Positions 1 to 7,822 of a stretch of DNA of 64,000 bases are shown one piece after another. The notes below the pieces were generated by a model, which made no database searches, had not been told where the DNA came from, and worked only from the letters and a program-made list of their open reading frames with translations. The position numbers and the translations under genes are program-made. Position 1 is the first letter of the stretch. The number at the start of each line of letters is the position of its first letter. Source of the stretch: UBA3946 sp002385755 (GTDB taxonomy: Bacteria > Bacillota_I > Bacilli_A > ML615J-28 > CAG-698); assembly GCA_050953085.1 (NCBI GenBank), contig JBMNLX010000002.1, forward strand, positions 1 through 64,000. Reading direction: 5' to 3'.

Positions 1-1618
1 AATATATTATGATAATTTCATATAGAGTTATATAATGATAATTTCACTAAATACAAAGGTTAATTGTATTAGCGTAGGCAACCCTTAATTTTGTAATTTA
101 AGCTCTTCTTTGATATCATATGGATTAATATGGATATGTATCAACGGAGGGAAGACACATGAGAAAGGTCGAACTAAGAATGAACGAGCAAATGAAGTAT
201 GAAATTATCAGAAGAGTAGCTTTTAAAGAAATCAGCGTCCACAGAGCAGCGGTCCAGCTTAACTGTACCGTAAGAACCGTCTATAACCTCGTCAAAAAGT
301 ATCGGGAACATGGTAAGGCCGGCTTTATCCACGGTAACAGGAACCGAAAACCGGCCGCTACCATGAGCCCAAAACTTGAACAAACCATTGTTTCGTTTTA
401 TATGCAAAAATGCGAAGGTGCCAATTTTCTACACTTCCAGGAGTTGCTGGAAGAGATAAAAGGCATTAAAGTCTCTTATTTCAAACTCTACGCGCTTCTG
501 CGTAAGCATGGGATCATATCTCCCAAGTGTCATAGGATTACCCGTAAAAAACACCGGCAACGGCTAAAGCAAAAGGTAGAAAACAAAGAAAAACTTACGC
601 CTGCCGAACAGCATTATATTGCCGAAACCAATCTTCAGGATCCCGAGAAAAGCCATCCCCGGAAACCCAGGGCAAAATATTTCGGCGAACTCTTGCTCAT
701 GGACGCATCAGAACACCAATGGTTCGGTAAATCCCATGCTCATCTGCACTTGGTAATGGATGATTCGTCAGGTTCGATTTTAGGCGCTTATTTTGTCACG
801 CAAGAGACTTTAAAGGGTTATTACAACATATTTCACCAGGTATTGACCAAATACGGCATACCGGCGAAAATTTTGGCCGATAACAGGTCAATCTTCAATT
901 ACAAGCTTAAGAACAGCCATTCTAAAGAAAAAGATACGCATACGCAATTCGGATATGCCTGCCATCGGCTCGGGGTCGATCTTGACACGACTTCCGTCGC
1001 CCAAGCAAAGGGCAGAATCGAAAGAATGTTCGGTACCCTCCAAAGTCGGTTGGTTACGGAACTTAAGATGGCAGGCATATTCGATATCGATGCGGCTAAT
1101 GAGTTCTTGAAGGATTTTGTCCCAAAATTCAACGAGCGTTTCGCGCTCCCCATCGATTATCTCACATCGGTTTTTGACGAGAACATCGATCAAGAAACCA
1201 TCAATAACACATTAGCCGTCATCAGCGCAAGAAAAGTCGATAACGGTAATACGATTAAGTACAAAAATAAGTATTATCACCTGTATGACTTTGATGGCAA
1301 CATGATGCCATTCAAACCCAAAACGGTATGTATCGTTATGGAAACTTACGACGGATCTCTCATCGCCTCGGTTAACGATGATCTTTACGGGTTGGTAGAA
1401 CTTGAGGTCCATCACGAATTTTCCAAGAACTTTGACACGAAAAAACCGGAAAAGAAACGCTATACCGGCCATAAGCCCAAGGATTGTCATCCCTGGACCT
1501 ATAAAAGCTATCTGGCCAGAAAAAGAAGGCGTTACAAGTCCAGGGCGGAAACCCTTGCTTAACAAGTACTGGACAAATAATCAGGTATTTTTTGTGAAAT
1601 TTTCATTATATATTGACA
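1..1618 (+). mobile_element. IS1202-type insertion sequence, copy A (left tip cut by window edge)
   Basis: This stretch is the same element as the complete copy at 29039-30660, aligned with a constant offset of 29042. The first four bases of the left end (TGTG in the other copy) lie outside the window. The right inverted repeat is at 1595-1618 and ends TATATTGACA. I counted five base differences from the other copy over about 1.6 kb, so both are recent. The left flank is not visible, so the target duplication of this copy cannot be checked; the 27 bases after 1618 are its expected right half. Confidence 0.93.
159..1562 (+). CDS. IS1202/ISNCY-type DDE transposase (copy A)
   Basis: A 467-residue transposase. 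The N-terminal third carries a helix-turn-helix (residues about 17-45, with AVQLNCTVRTVYNLVKKY) and a second DNA-binding segment rich in Arg/Lys. An integrase-type catalytic core follows, with LLMDASEHQWFG near residue 178 (first Asp), LADNRSIF near 240 (second Asp) and RIERMFGTLQSRL near 285 (Glu). A basic tail ends the protein. The start is an ATG eight bases after a GGAGGG ribosome site. It differs from copy B by one residue, Lys against Arg in the segment ELKMAG. It should mobilise its own element by cut-and-paste or copy-out. Confidence 0.93.
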   Translation: MRKVELRMNEQMKYEIIRRVAFKEISVHRAAVQLNCTVRTVYNLVKKYREHGKAGFIHGNRNRKPAATMSPKLEQTIVSFYMQKCEGANFLHFQELLEEIKGIKVSYFKLYALLRKHGIISPKCHRITRKKHRQRLKQKVENKEKLTPAEQHYIAETNLQDPEKSHPRKPRAKYFGELLLMDASEHQWFGKSHAHLHLVMDDSSGSILGAYFVTQETLKGYYNIFHQVLTKYGIPAKILADNRSIFNYKLKNSHSKEKDTHTQFGYACHRLGVDLDTTSVAQAKGRIERMFGTLQSRLVTELKMAGIFDIDAANEFLKDFVPKFNERFALPIDYLTSVFDENIDQETINNTLAVISARKVDNGNTIKYKNKYYHLYDFDGNMMPFKPKTVCIVMETYDGSLIASVNDDLYGLVELEVHHEFSKNFDTKKPEKKRYTGHKPKDCHPWTYKSYLARKRRRYKSRAETLA

Positions 1619-1823
1619 TATAAAAAAGAAATAACTGGTAAATTGTAATTTTCTACCGGTTAACTTATCAAATTAAACATTTTCATTTTTTTCCAGGCGT
1701 TATTATAAGTTTTCTTAGCGGTTTTTGTCCTATCCAGGCGCGCGGGAGAAAAGATTGTCGGCCGGGAAAAGAAAAAAGCGGGCCCGCAAGTATTAACGAA
1801 AATATGAATGATGATATAAGGGG

Positions 1824-2192
1824 TCACTTGCCGACGGCTTCGAGTTTCCGCCGCATCAGCGCGAAGCTGAACGCGGCCAGACCCGTCATGTACGCCAGGC
1901 AGACGAGCATGTACAGGTAGAAATTCAGGTTCGCGGGATGGTCATCCAGCATCATGACGTTGAGCATCGCCTTGATCGGCCAGAAGTTCGTGAATATCCC
2001 GAGCAGGTACTGCTTCCAGTCGGCGAAAAACCCGAGCAGCGATAACAACGGTATCAGTATCACGATCCCACCGGCCTTGAGATAGGCGAAGTCCTCGATC
2101 TTGTTCGCGGCGAAGGTCGCCAGGAGCAAGGCGACGACCCCGGCGAAGAAACTGTTGACCAGGGAGAACGCGACCGCATGGCACCAGCCGAT
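1824..2192 (-). pseudogene. C-terminal remnant of an ABC-2 type transporter permease
   Basis: The last roughly 120 codons read as a membrane protein with three or four hydrophobic segments (FAGVVALLLATFAAN, IVILIPLLSLLGFF, FYLYMLVCLAYMTGLAAFSF). They resemble the C-terminal half of ABC-2/drug-export permeases. The open frame continues to an ATG at 2327, but the codons for the first 45 residues run straight through the terminator hairpin at 2234-2272 and into the 3' end of the CPBP gene, so that part is not real coding sequence. The 5' half of the permease and its ATPase partner are absent. I call it a truncated remnant next to IS copy A; the family assignment is by residue pattern only. Confidence 0.6.
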
Positions 2193-2233
2193 GTTTTCTA
2201 GCAAATTGCGTATCACCGCGCGAGCGCTTGACG

Positions 2234-2272
2234 AAAAAAAAAGAAGGAATTTCCCGCGGATAATTCCTTCTT
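2234..2272 (-). terminator. Rho-independent terminator after the CPBP gene
   Basis: On the minus strand an 11-bp perfect stem (AAGAAGGAATT with AATTCCTTCTT, 10-base loop) is followed by seven T. It begins 17 bases past the CPBP stop codon and closes the minus-strand unit that starts near 6.9 kb. Confidence 0.88.
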
Positions 2273-2289
2273 CGCGTTTGGATCCTTGC

Positions 2290-3120
2290 TCATAGGCCGC
2301 TTTCCGCGGCCGGCTTTTTCGCGACATAAAGCTTGTCTTTTACAATAATATAAAACACGTATCCCGCGACGCCCAAAGACAAGACGACCGTGACGATCAC
2401 GGTGATAAGATGCGGCCCCTTGCCTTCCCCCAAAACCGGAAGCAATAATCCCCCGAAATTATAAACGGCATGTAAAAACACGCAAAACCAAATATTCTTC
2501 GTCCGGTAAAGAACGATTGCGAGCATCGCGCCGATTAGAAACGTGTAGCCGATTTGCAGGAGCGTGGCGCCAAGACCGGCTCCAAAAAAAAGATTAAAGA
2601 TATGCATTAGCGAAAAGATCGCCGCCTGAACGACGATCGCGAACAGAACCGGCATTTCTTTTTTTGACTCCAGCAAGTAATTAAAAACGATTCCGCGAAA
2701 AGTGACCTCCTCCGAAAAACCGACGACCAAGCACGAGAACGCAAAGACCGCCACGTACGCCGCCGGTTTCACGATTCGCGCTTCCTTTAAAATCACCGAG
2801 GCGAAAGGAAAATTATTCGCCACCAGCGCCAGAAAAGGCAAAACAAACAACAAGTCTTTCGCGCCGGGTTTTCGGAATACCTTATATTTTAATTCCAAAA
2901 GGATAACGAAAAGGCAGGCGCCGGTTACGGCCCGCGTCGCGATCGTAACCAAAAGATCATTCAAAACATCGTCGGAGACAAGCTTCGCCCCGGCGTAATA
3001 AAATATCATCTCAGCCGCGATCACCGAAACAAGGGTCGCGATGAGGATCAGTTCTTTCTTTTTCATCTTTATGGCCGCGGGAGGGTTTTCGCCCCCGTCA
3101 ACTCCTTCTTCAAATATCAT
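2290..3120 (-). CDS. CPBP family intramembrane metalloprotease
   Basis: An integral membrane protein of about 276 residues in the CPBP/Abi family, which in other organisms includes CAAX-prenyl-type and bacteriocin-immunity proteases. The three family motifs are visible: GFSEEVTFRGIVFNYLLES (EExxxR type), SLMHIFNLFFG (His in a helix) and FLHAVYNFGG (HxxxN). About seven hydrophobic segments are present. The frame stays open to 3183, inside the upstream radical SAM gene. The ATG at 3120 is preferred because it lies 23 bases after that gene's stop with AGGCGG upstream; the ATG at 3066 is an alternative. It is the last gene of the apparent operon. Its substrate is unknown. Confidence 0.86.
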   Translation of the reverse strand: MIFEEGVDGGENPPAAIKMKKKELILIATLVSVIAAEMIFYYAGAKLVSDDVLNDLLVTIATRAVTGACLFVILLELKYKVFRKPGAKDLLFVLPFLALVANNFPFASVILKEARIVKPAAYVAVFAFSCLVVGFSEEVTFRGIVFNYLLESKKEMPVLFAIVVQAAIFSLMHIFNLFFGAGLGATLLQIGYTFLIGAMLAIVLYRTKNIWFCVFLHAVYNFGGLLLPVLGEGKGPHLITVIVTVVLSLGVAGYVFYIIVKDKLYVAKKPAAESGL

Positions 3121-3143
3121 GATTTTTAACCGCCGCCTGAGTT

Positions 3144-4136
3144 TTATAAGACCAAAGGCAACGGGGCGGCGCAAACCGGGCACTCCGGTTTTCCGGTCAA
3201 GACCCGCGCCCGGTAATATCCCCTCTCAATGACCTTTCGCCCGCATTCCGGGCAGTAAGTGCTTTGATCGACGCCCGGGACGTTGCCCAAGTAGACATAA
3301 GGCAAATAACTGCGGGCTTCGTCCCGCAAGGAAACCAGGGTTTGCGCTGACGTGGCGGGCCGGGTAAGCTTATAAGCGGGGAAGTAGCGGGAAAGGTGGA
3401 GAGGAATATTTTTATCGATTGAAGCTAGGAACGAAGCGATCGCGCCGATTTCCGCGGGCGAATCGTTCTCGTCAGTAATCACGAGGGTCGTGACCTCGAC
3501 ATGGATTCTCCCGGCGGCGCGGCGAATCGTCTCAAGCACCGGCTCGAGACTCGCCCCGCATAAACGCCGGTAGGTCTCGTCCTTAAAAGCTTTCAGGTCG
3601 ATATTCATGGCGTCAATATAAGGCAAGAGCTCCTCGAGCGGCTCGGGACTTACGTAGCCGTTCGAAATCAAGGCAATGACTTGCGACGCGTCTTTTTCCT
3701 TGATCAGCCGCGCGGCGTCATAAATATACTCATACCAGATCAAAGGCTCGTTATAGGTAAAGGCGATGCCGATATTATCGTCGACATTTTGGATTAGCTC
3801 GAACAATTTTTCCGGGGAGAGATACTCCGCCGGGACGCGCTTTTGCGAGAGGCCGTAATTCTGACAAAAAAGGCAGCGCATATTGCATCCCGACGTCCCG
3901 ATCGAGAGAATCGCCGTCCCGGGTCGGAAATGATAAAGGGGCTTTTTCTCGATTGGGTCGAGCGCAATCGAAGCGACGCGGCCGTAACTTGAGGCGACGA
4001 GCTCGCCGTCCTCGTTTTCCCGCGCCCCGCATAACCCCTTCTTCCCGGGAGCGATCAGGCAATTATGCGGGCAAAGCCGGCACCGGACTTTCCCTTCTTC
4101 TCTCGCATCCCAGTATAACGCCCGGCGCCTCATCAT
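3144..4136 (-). CDS. amrS: AmmeMemoRadiSam system radical SAM enzyme
   Basis: A 330-residue radical SAM protein related to pyruvate-formate-lyase activating enzymes. The iron-sulfur motif CNMRCLFCQNYG (CxxxCxxC) lies near residue 83. An N-terminal four-cysteine segment (CRLCPHNC...GLCG, residues about 20-37) and a C-terminal CPECG...CPVC ribbon flank the core. The architecture and the neighbouring Memo/AMMECR1 gene match the AmmeMemoRadiSam group, whose reaction is not established. Its ATG overlaps the stop of the Memo-AMMECR1 gene (ATGA), so the two are translationally coupled. Confidence 0.92.
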   Translation of the reverse strand: MMRRRALYWDAREEGKVRCRLCPHNCLIAPGKKGLCGARENEDGELVASSYGRVASIALDPIEKKPLYHFRPGTAILSIGTSGCNMRCLFCQNYGLSQKRVPAEYLSPEKLFELIQNVDDNIGIAFTYNEPLIWYEYIYDAARLIKEKDASQVIALISNGYVSPEPLEELLPYIDAMNIDLKAFKDETYRRLCGASLEPVLETIRRAAGRIHVEVTTLVITDENDSPAEIGAIASFLASIDKNIPLHLSRYFPAYKLTRPATSAQTLVSLRDEARSYLPYVYLGNVPGVDQSTYCPECGRKVIERGYYRARVLTGKPECPVCAAPLPLVL

Positions 4137-5533
4137 TCGCCTTCCCGATAGCGCTTGACTTCGAAACGCTCGATGAGATAATCCTCGTTCGGGGAAATCC
4201 CGGCCTTGTCAAGCGCGATTCTCAGTTGCTCTTCGACGGTATCGACCCCTTCCAGCGCGGGAAGGAGGAGTCCGCGGCGGCGGCCCTTAGCGACGATGAC
4301 GCCATAGCGCGCCGGGTCGAGGTCTTCTTTTCGCGCGGGTTCCGGAGACGAGAGAACGTCGACGGAAATATCCGTTTCCGAGAGCTCAGCCTCTCTTAAG
4401 GGCGGGAACCGCGGGTCGCGGAACCCGGCCGAAAGCGCGTTTTCGATAATCTCCGCGGCGAGCGAGTCCTTTGTCGGGACGATCGTCCCGATGCATCCCC
4501 GCAGGGCGCCGTGTTTTTTAAGCGAGACGAACGCCGCCGCCCGGCGGCCTTTCAGTTCCTCGAAACCCTTTTCGGGAACGGGCATCGTCTTGCGCCGTTT
4601 GAAATAATACTCAAGGCTCGCGCGCGCGAGACGGACATAGTCGTTGCTTCTTTCCGCCCGCGCCCGGCGACGCTCATCGCTTGCCTTGGCGAGCCGGGCG
4701 TAAGCGTCGTTATCATTCGCGCCAGCCCGAAAACTCATCACCCCGTAACCGACCCCGAAAGGCCCCTCGTAAGAAAGGCGCGTCCCGGTAAAGCCGCCGC
4801 CGAGAGAGCCCAAAAGGACGTAAACCGAGCGCAGCGCGCATTCGCCGGCTTCCTCGACTAAGACCGGGTCAAGATTTAAAATCCCCTCGGCGTCGCCCGC
4901 CTCAAGCAGGGAAAGAAGTTTTTCGTCGAATTCCCGACCCCGGGGCGAATACGGATAGGGCCCGTCAGGCGTCAGGCGATGGGAGAGGTCGCCGCTTGCG
5001 ATTATAACTGCGCGACGGCCCAAATTACGCGTCGCTTCCCTAATTTTCGCGCCAAAGCGGTATAATTCCAGGCCGCCGAGAAGCCCGTATGTGATATGGA
5101 CTAGTTCGTAGTCGCTATATGACTTCTCGATAAAATACAAAGGCACGATCGTCCCGTGATCGAGTTCATAGCGGCGGTCGTAACCCGCGAGGTATTTTTC
5201 GGTGAGCTTCGCGACGGGGATTCCGTCCGCCTGCGAAAGCGTCGCGATCTCGCGCGTTAGTCCCGCGTCAATTTTTTTCTCAAACCTGACGGAGCGGGCG
5301 CGAAAACGGGACAGGTCGCCGGAAATCCGCTCCCCGAAACTGATCGCGACCGCGTCGCTGAACATCACGCCGTGCGGGGTGACGACGATGATCGTCTCGG
5401 GCGCGAGGCCCTTAATCTTTCGCCCGACGTCAAGGCAAGCGTCGACAGTCGCCTTGATCTTCCGGTTATCGCCGACCTCGGGAACGGCGATCGGGGGATG
5501 GGGCATCAGGTAATATCCCAAAATATCTTTCAT
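4133..5533 (-). CDS. Fused Memo-like / AMMECR1 domain protein (AmmeMemoRadiSam proteins B and A)
   Basis: A 466-residue two-domain protein. Residues 1 to about 265 form a Memo domain of the LigB/class III dioxygenase fold: it starts with GYYLMPHPPIAVPEVG and contains TPHGVMFSD, ELDHGTIVPL and ASGDLSHRL, with His and Asp in metal-site positions. Residues about 290-466 form an AMMECR1 domain with the family hallmark LRGCIGT. The two domains are often separate genes; here they are one polypeptide overlapping the radical SAM gene. The ATG follows AGGTGAAAAA. The biochemical role is unknown; the genetic linkage to a radical SAM enzyme suggests a shared redox or modification step. Confidence 0.92.
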   Translation of the reverse strand: MKDILGYYLMPHPPIAVPEVGDNRKIKATVDACLDVGRKIKGLAPETIIVVTPHGVMFSDAVAISFGERISGDLSRFRARSVRFEKKIDAGLTREIATLSQADGIPVAKLTEKYLAGYDRRYELDHGTIVPLYFIEKSYSDYELVHITYGLLGGLELYRFGAKIREATRNLGRRAVIIASGDLSHRLTPDGPYPYSPRGREFDEKLLSLLEAGDAEGILNLDPVLVEEAGECALRSVYVLLGSLGGGFTGTRLSYEGPFGVGYGVMSFRAGANDNDAYARLAKASDERRRARAERSNDYVRLARASLEYYFKRRKTMPVPEKGFEELKGRRAAAFVSLKKHGALRGCIGTIVPTKDSLAAEIIENALSAGFRDPRFPPLREAELSETDISVDVLSSPEPARKEDLDPARYGVIVAKGRRRGLLLPALEGVDTVEEQLRIALDKAGISPNEDYLIERFEVKRYREGE

Positions 5534-5631
5534 TTTTTCACCTCGGATTAATAATTTATCCCCTATTTACTCTCCCGCATCAATATTCTTCCGGGAAACG
5601 CGTGAAATATCCCGGCGAAACGAAAATCCGC

Positions 5632-6894
5632 CTATCTCTTCCGCTCGGAAAGCTCGCGAGCGAAAACATTCTTACCCAGGCGGGCGGTGTGTCTCCGCCA
5701 AAGCGGCGGTAGCTTATCGAATGAGGAGCGCAGGGCGGCTTCGGCGTTAAAGGATGCGACCAGTTCTTCCTCGCGCCGGCTGCACTTTTCGGAAAAAGCG
5801 CGCAGTGTCGCGTCATCGGGAGCGGTCGCGAAAAGTTCCGCTTCTTCTTTTATGAATTCCGCCTCGAGCGCGCGCATAGATTCGCGCAGCCGGGAGGCGT
5901 CGATTATCCCGGCGAAGGCGGCCCGCGTCAAGTACTCGCGACGAAGCCAATAACTGAGGCTTTCCTCGGGATCGGTAAATACCGGCGGAATAACCAGCGG
6001 GAAATACACGGGCTTGAAAGCGGAGAGGCAGGGGCTGGAACAGCCTGTAAACCAAATGCTCGTCCTTTCACCGCTCCTTTCCACAATCATGCTTCCCGTC
6101 GTGTGATCGCCCAAAAGCGAGGCGTGCATGCAGACGCTTTTAACGCTGCCCTTCCGGTAAAGCTTTCGCTCGTTGGTCTCGTGATGATGGCGCAGGGCGC
6201 GCATCATCGCTTCAAGCGAAAACTTCTTCGCGTCCAAATAACCGCAAGCGTCGCGCTCCCTTTGCGCGGAACCGGAAAACCGCGTGTAGAGAAAGTCGCT
6301 ATGTTTCCGCGCGAAACCCGCGGCGAGATTTGCGTTCGCGGAATAGCCCGCGTTTAGCGACAGGCGGTTGCTGATGTTATAGCGGGAGTCGATTTTCATT
6401 TCCGCCCAATCGCGACCCGCGGTCTCGAGCACGTAGGCCTCGTTATCGTCGGCGATCAGGTAGGAATTATCGTAGTAAAACTTCTTGTCGAACCCGCAAT
6501 TTCCACCCTGGCCATAACGGCGGAGGAGGTCCTTGATTACTTCCTTGGCTTCCGTGGCCGACGCCGCCCGCTCAAGCGCCAAACGCAAAAGATCCATGCC
6601 CAAAAGGCGTTCCTCTTTCTTATCGCAGCCTTTCGTGAAGACCGCCTCGTTGCCGATAACGACGCCATGCTCGTTTATCCCCATTTCCCCGCCCCACATC
6701 CAACTCGGTTGGACGAGATAAAAGGCGTGGGTTTTGGGGACCTGTTCGATTTCGATATAGGTGCATTTCAAGGTCTTTTCCTTATGTTCCATCCGCGGAT
6801 AAAAAAGCGCAAGATTAGGCTCGTTCGGCCCGCGGTCGCTGTTTTTCCCGAAGATATAGCCGTCGGGAGTCTTTCTGTATAGAGTGTCGCACAT
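5632..6894 (-). CDS. C69 family dipeptidase (secernin-like)
   Basis: An Ntn-type peptidase of about 420 residues. The protein should begin MCDTLYRKTPDG, with Cys2 as the nucleophile exposed after Met removal, as in C69/U34 dipeptidases and secernins. KNSDRGPNEPN, QPSWMWGGEMGINEHGV and ETAGRDWA are further family segments. The frame opens nine bases earlier at a GTG, but the ATG at 6894 is preferred because AGGTGA sits six bases upstream and because this places Cys at position 2. A promoter lies at 6925-6953. Memo-AMMECR1 follows after 98 bases on the same strand, and no terminator was seen between them. Confidence 0.9.
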   Translation of the reverse strand: MCDTLYRKTPDGYIFGKNSDRGPNEPNLALFYPRMEHKEKTLKCTYIEIEQVPKTHAFYLVQPSWMWGGEMGINEHGVVIGNEAVFTKGCDKKEERLLGMDLLRLALERAASATEAKEVIKDLLRRYGQGGNCGFDKKFYYDNSYLIADDNEAYVLETAGRDWAEMKIDSRYNISNRLSLNAGYSANANLAAGFARKHSDFLYTRFSGSAQRERDACGYLDAKKFSLEAMMRALRHHHETNERKLYRKGSVKSVCMHASLLGDHTTGSMIVERSGERTSIWFTGCSSPCLSAFKPVYFPLVIPPVFTDPEESLSYWLRREYLTRAAFAGIIDASRLRESMRALEAEFIKEEAELFATAPDDATLRAFSEKCSRREEELVASFNAEAALRSSFDKLPPLWRRHTARLGKNVFARELSERKR

Positions 6895-6924
6895 GTCGTT
6901 CACCTCGTTTCGCTTCTTACCAAT

Positions 6925-6953
6925 ATTATAGCAGGATTAAGGCGCGATAACAA
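6925..6953 (-). promoter_or_regulatory. Sigma-A-type promoter for the C69/AmmeMemoRadiSam unit
   Basis: On the minus strand TTGTTA (6948-6953) is separated by 17 bases from a perfect TATAAT (6925-6930), about 30 bases upstream of the C69 start. It is the only clear promoter found before the terminator at 2234. Confidence 0.7.
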
Positions 6954-7000
6954 GAGATTACTCTTCCGCCGGGGTTGCGAGCGCATTTTTTCAAAAATGT

Positions 7001-7040
7001 GTAAAGTTTACTTGACATACAGGAGAACGGATGATACAAT
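7001..7040 (+). promoter_or_regulatory. Promoter and palindromic operator of the XRE regulator operon
   Basis: TTGACA (7012-7017), a 17-base spacer and TACAAT (7035-7040) make a near-consensus promoter. An 11-base palindrome, GTAAAGTTTAC (7001-7011), abuts the -35 box and is a plausible autoregulatory site for the XRE protein encoded just downstream. Confidence 0.78.
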
Positions 7041-7072
7041 ATTTTCGGTAAGATATTTTTACGGGGGCGATA

Positions 7073-7276
7073 ATGAAAAACAGATTGGAAGAATTACGGC
7101 GAAAAAAAGGAATAAGTCAGGAAAGGTTGGCCGAGGCGATGGGCGTTTCCCGGCAAACGATCAATTCGTTGGAAAACGGCAGGTACAACCCTTCGATCAA
7201 GCTAGCATTTAAGCTTGCCCGCTATTTTGACCTATCAATTGAGGAGATATTTATTTATGAGGAGGATAATAAATAA
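7073..7276 (+). CDS. Small XRE-family helix-turn-helix regulator
   Basis: A 67-residue single-domain DNA-binding protein of the Cro/XRE type. The helix-turn-helix is clear: ISQERLAEAMGVSRQTINSL followed by ENGRYNPSIKLAFKLARYF. Such short regulators usually repress a neighbouring membrane protein gene and themselves. The next gene begins inside its stop codon (TAATG), so the pair is one operon. GGGGGCG precedes the ATG. The inducing signal is unknown. Confidence 0.9.
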   Translation: MKNRLEELRRKKGISQERLAEAMGVSRQTINSLENGRYNPSIKLAFKLARYFDLSIEEIFIYEEDNK

Positions 7277-7683
7277 TGAAAATGTTCGGAAAATCTTATT
7301 ACGAGGCGCTTTTTTATCTCGGAATCGGTTTCGGGGTTGTAATCGCGCTCAACCGGAGATTTAAATTTTTGCCGGACTTCGCGGTCGGGTTTCTTACGGG
7401 GCTCTCGATCGTTTTAATGCTTGTAGCCGGAGCGCTCCGCTTCAGAGAGAAATACTTGAAAGCGGCCGAAATCAGGCGCGGCGACGAGCGGATGCAAATG
7501 ATAAGTGGAAAAGCGCATGAGGCGGCCTATTACGCCCTGCTCGCGCTCGGCGCCGTCGCGATTCTCTCGTTCTCCTTTCTCGGCGAGGCCTTTATCCGCG
7601 CGGCGCTCGGGATCGCGGGCGCGATTTTCTTTCTTTTCATTGCGCAACTTATCGCCGGTTGGATTTACGCTAAGCGTCTTTAA
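7276..7683 (+). CDS. Four-helix membrane protein, DUF2178/DUF3796-like
   Basis: A 135-residue protein with four hydrophobic segments, at about residues 10-25, 38-56, 78-100 and 105-128. Between the second and third pair lies the cytosolic motif RRGDERMQMISGKAHEAA, which resembles the DERxxxIxxxA signature of DUF2178/DUF3796 proteins. These commonly sit next to small XRE regulators, as here. The function of the family is unknown. A terminator follows at 7723. Confidence 0.72.
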   Translation: MKMFGKSYYEALFYLGIGFGVVIALNRRFKFLPDFAVGFLTGLSIVLMLVAGALRFREKYLKAAEIRRGDERMQMISGKAHEAAYYALLALGAVAILSFSFLGEAFIRAALGIAGAIFFLFIAQLIAGWIYAKRL

Positions 7684-7722
7684 GAAATTTCTCGTTTCAT
7701 GGTTAAAAAAATTTTATTGCAT

Positions 7723-7759
7723 AAAAAAAGAGTTGGGGAAAAGTTGCCAACTCTTTTTT
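7723..7759. terminator. Bidirectional terminator between convergent genes
   Basis: AAAAAAGAGTTGG pairs with CCAACTCTTTTTT around a 10-base loop. A-tract and T-tract flank the stem symmetrically, so it can end both the XRE operon (plus) and the lipoprotein gene (minus). Confidence 0.88.
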
Positions 7760-7822
7760 CTCGGAAATAATAGTCTCTTCTCTTATTGAGTCGATCAATG
7801 CTTCTTCTTCATCCTCTAGATC

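Noticed and set aside
174..1565. Minus-strand open frames inside the transposase gene
   Set aside because: They are antisense shadows of the transposase with no ribosome sites; the same set recurs at 29216-30607.
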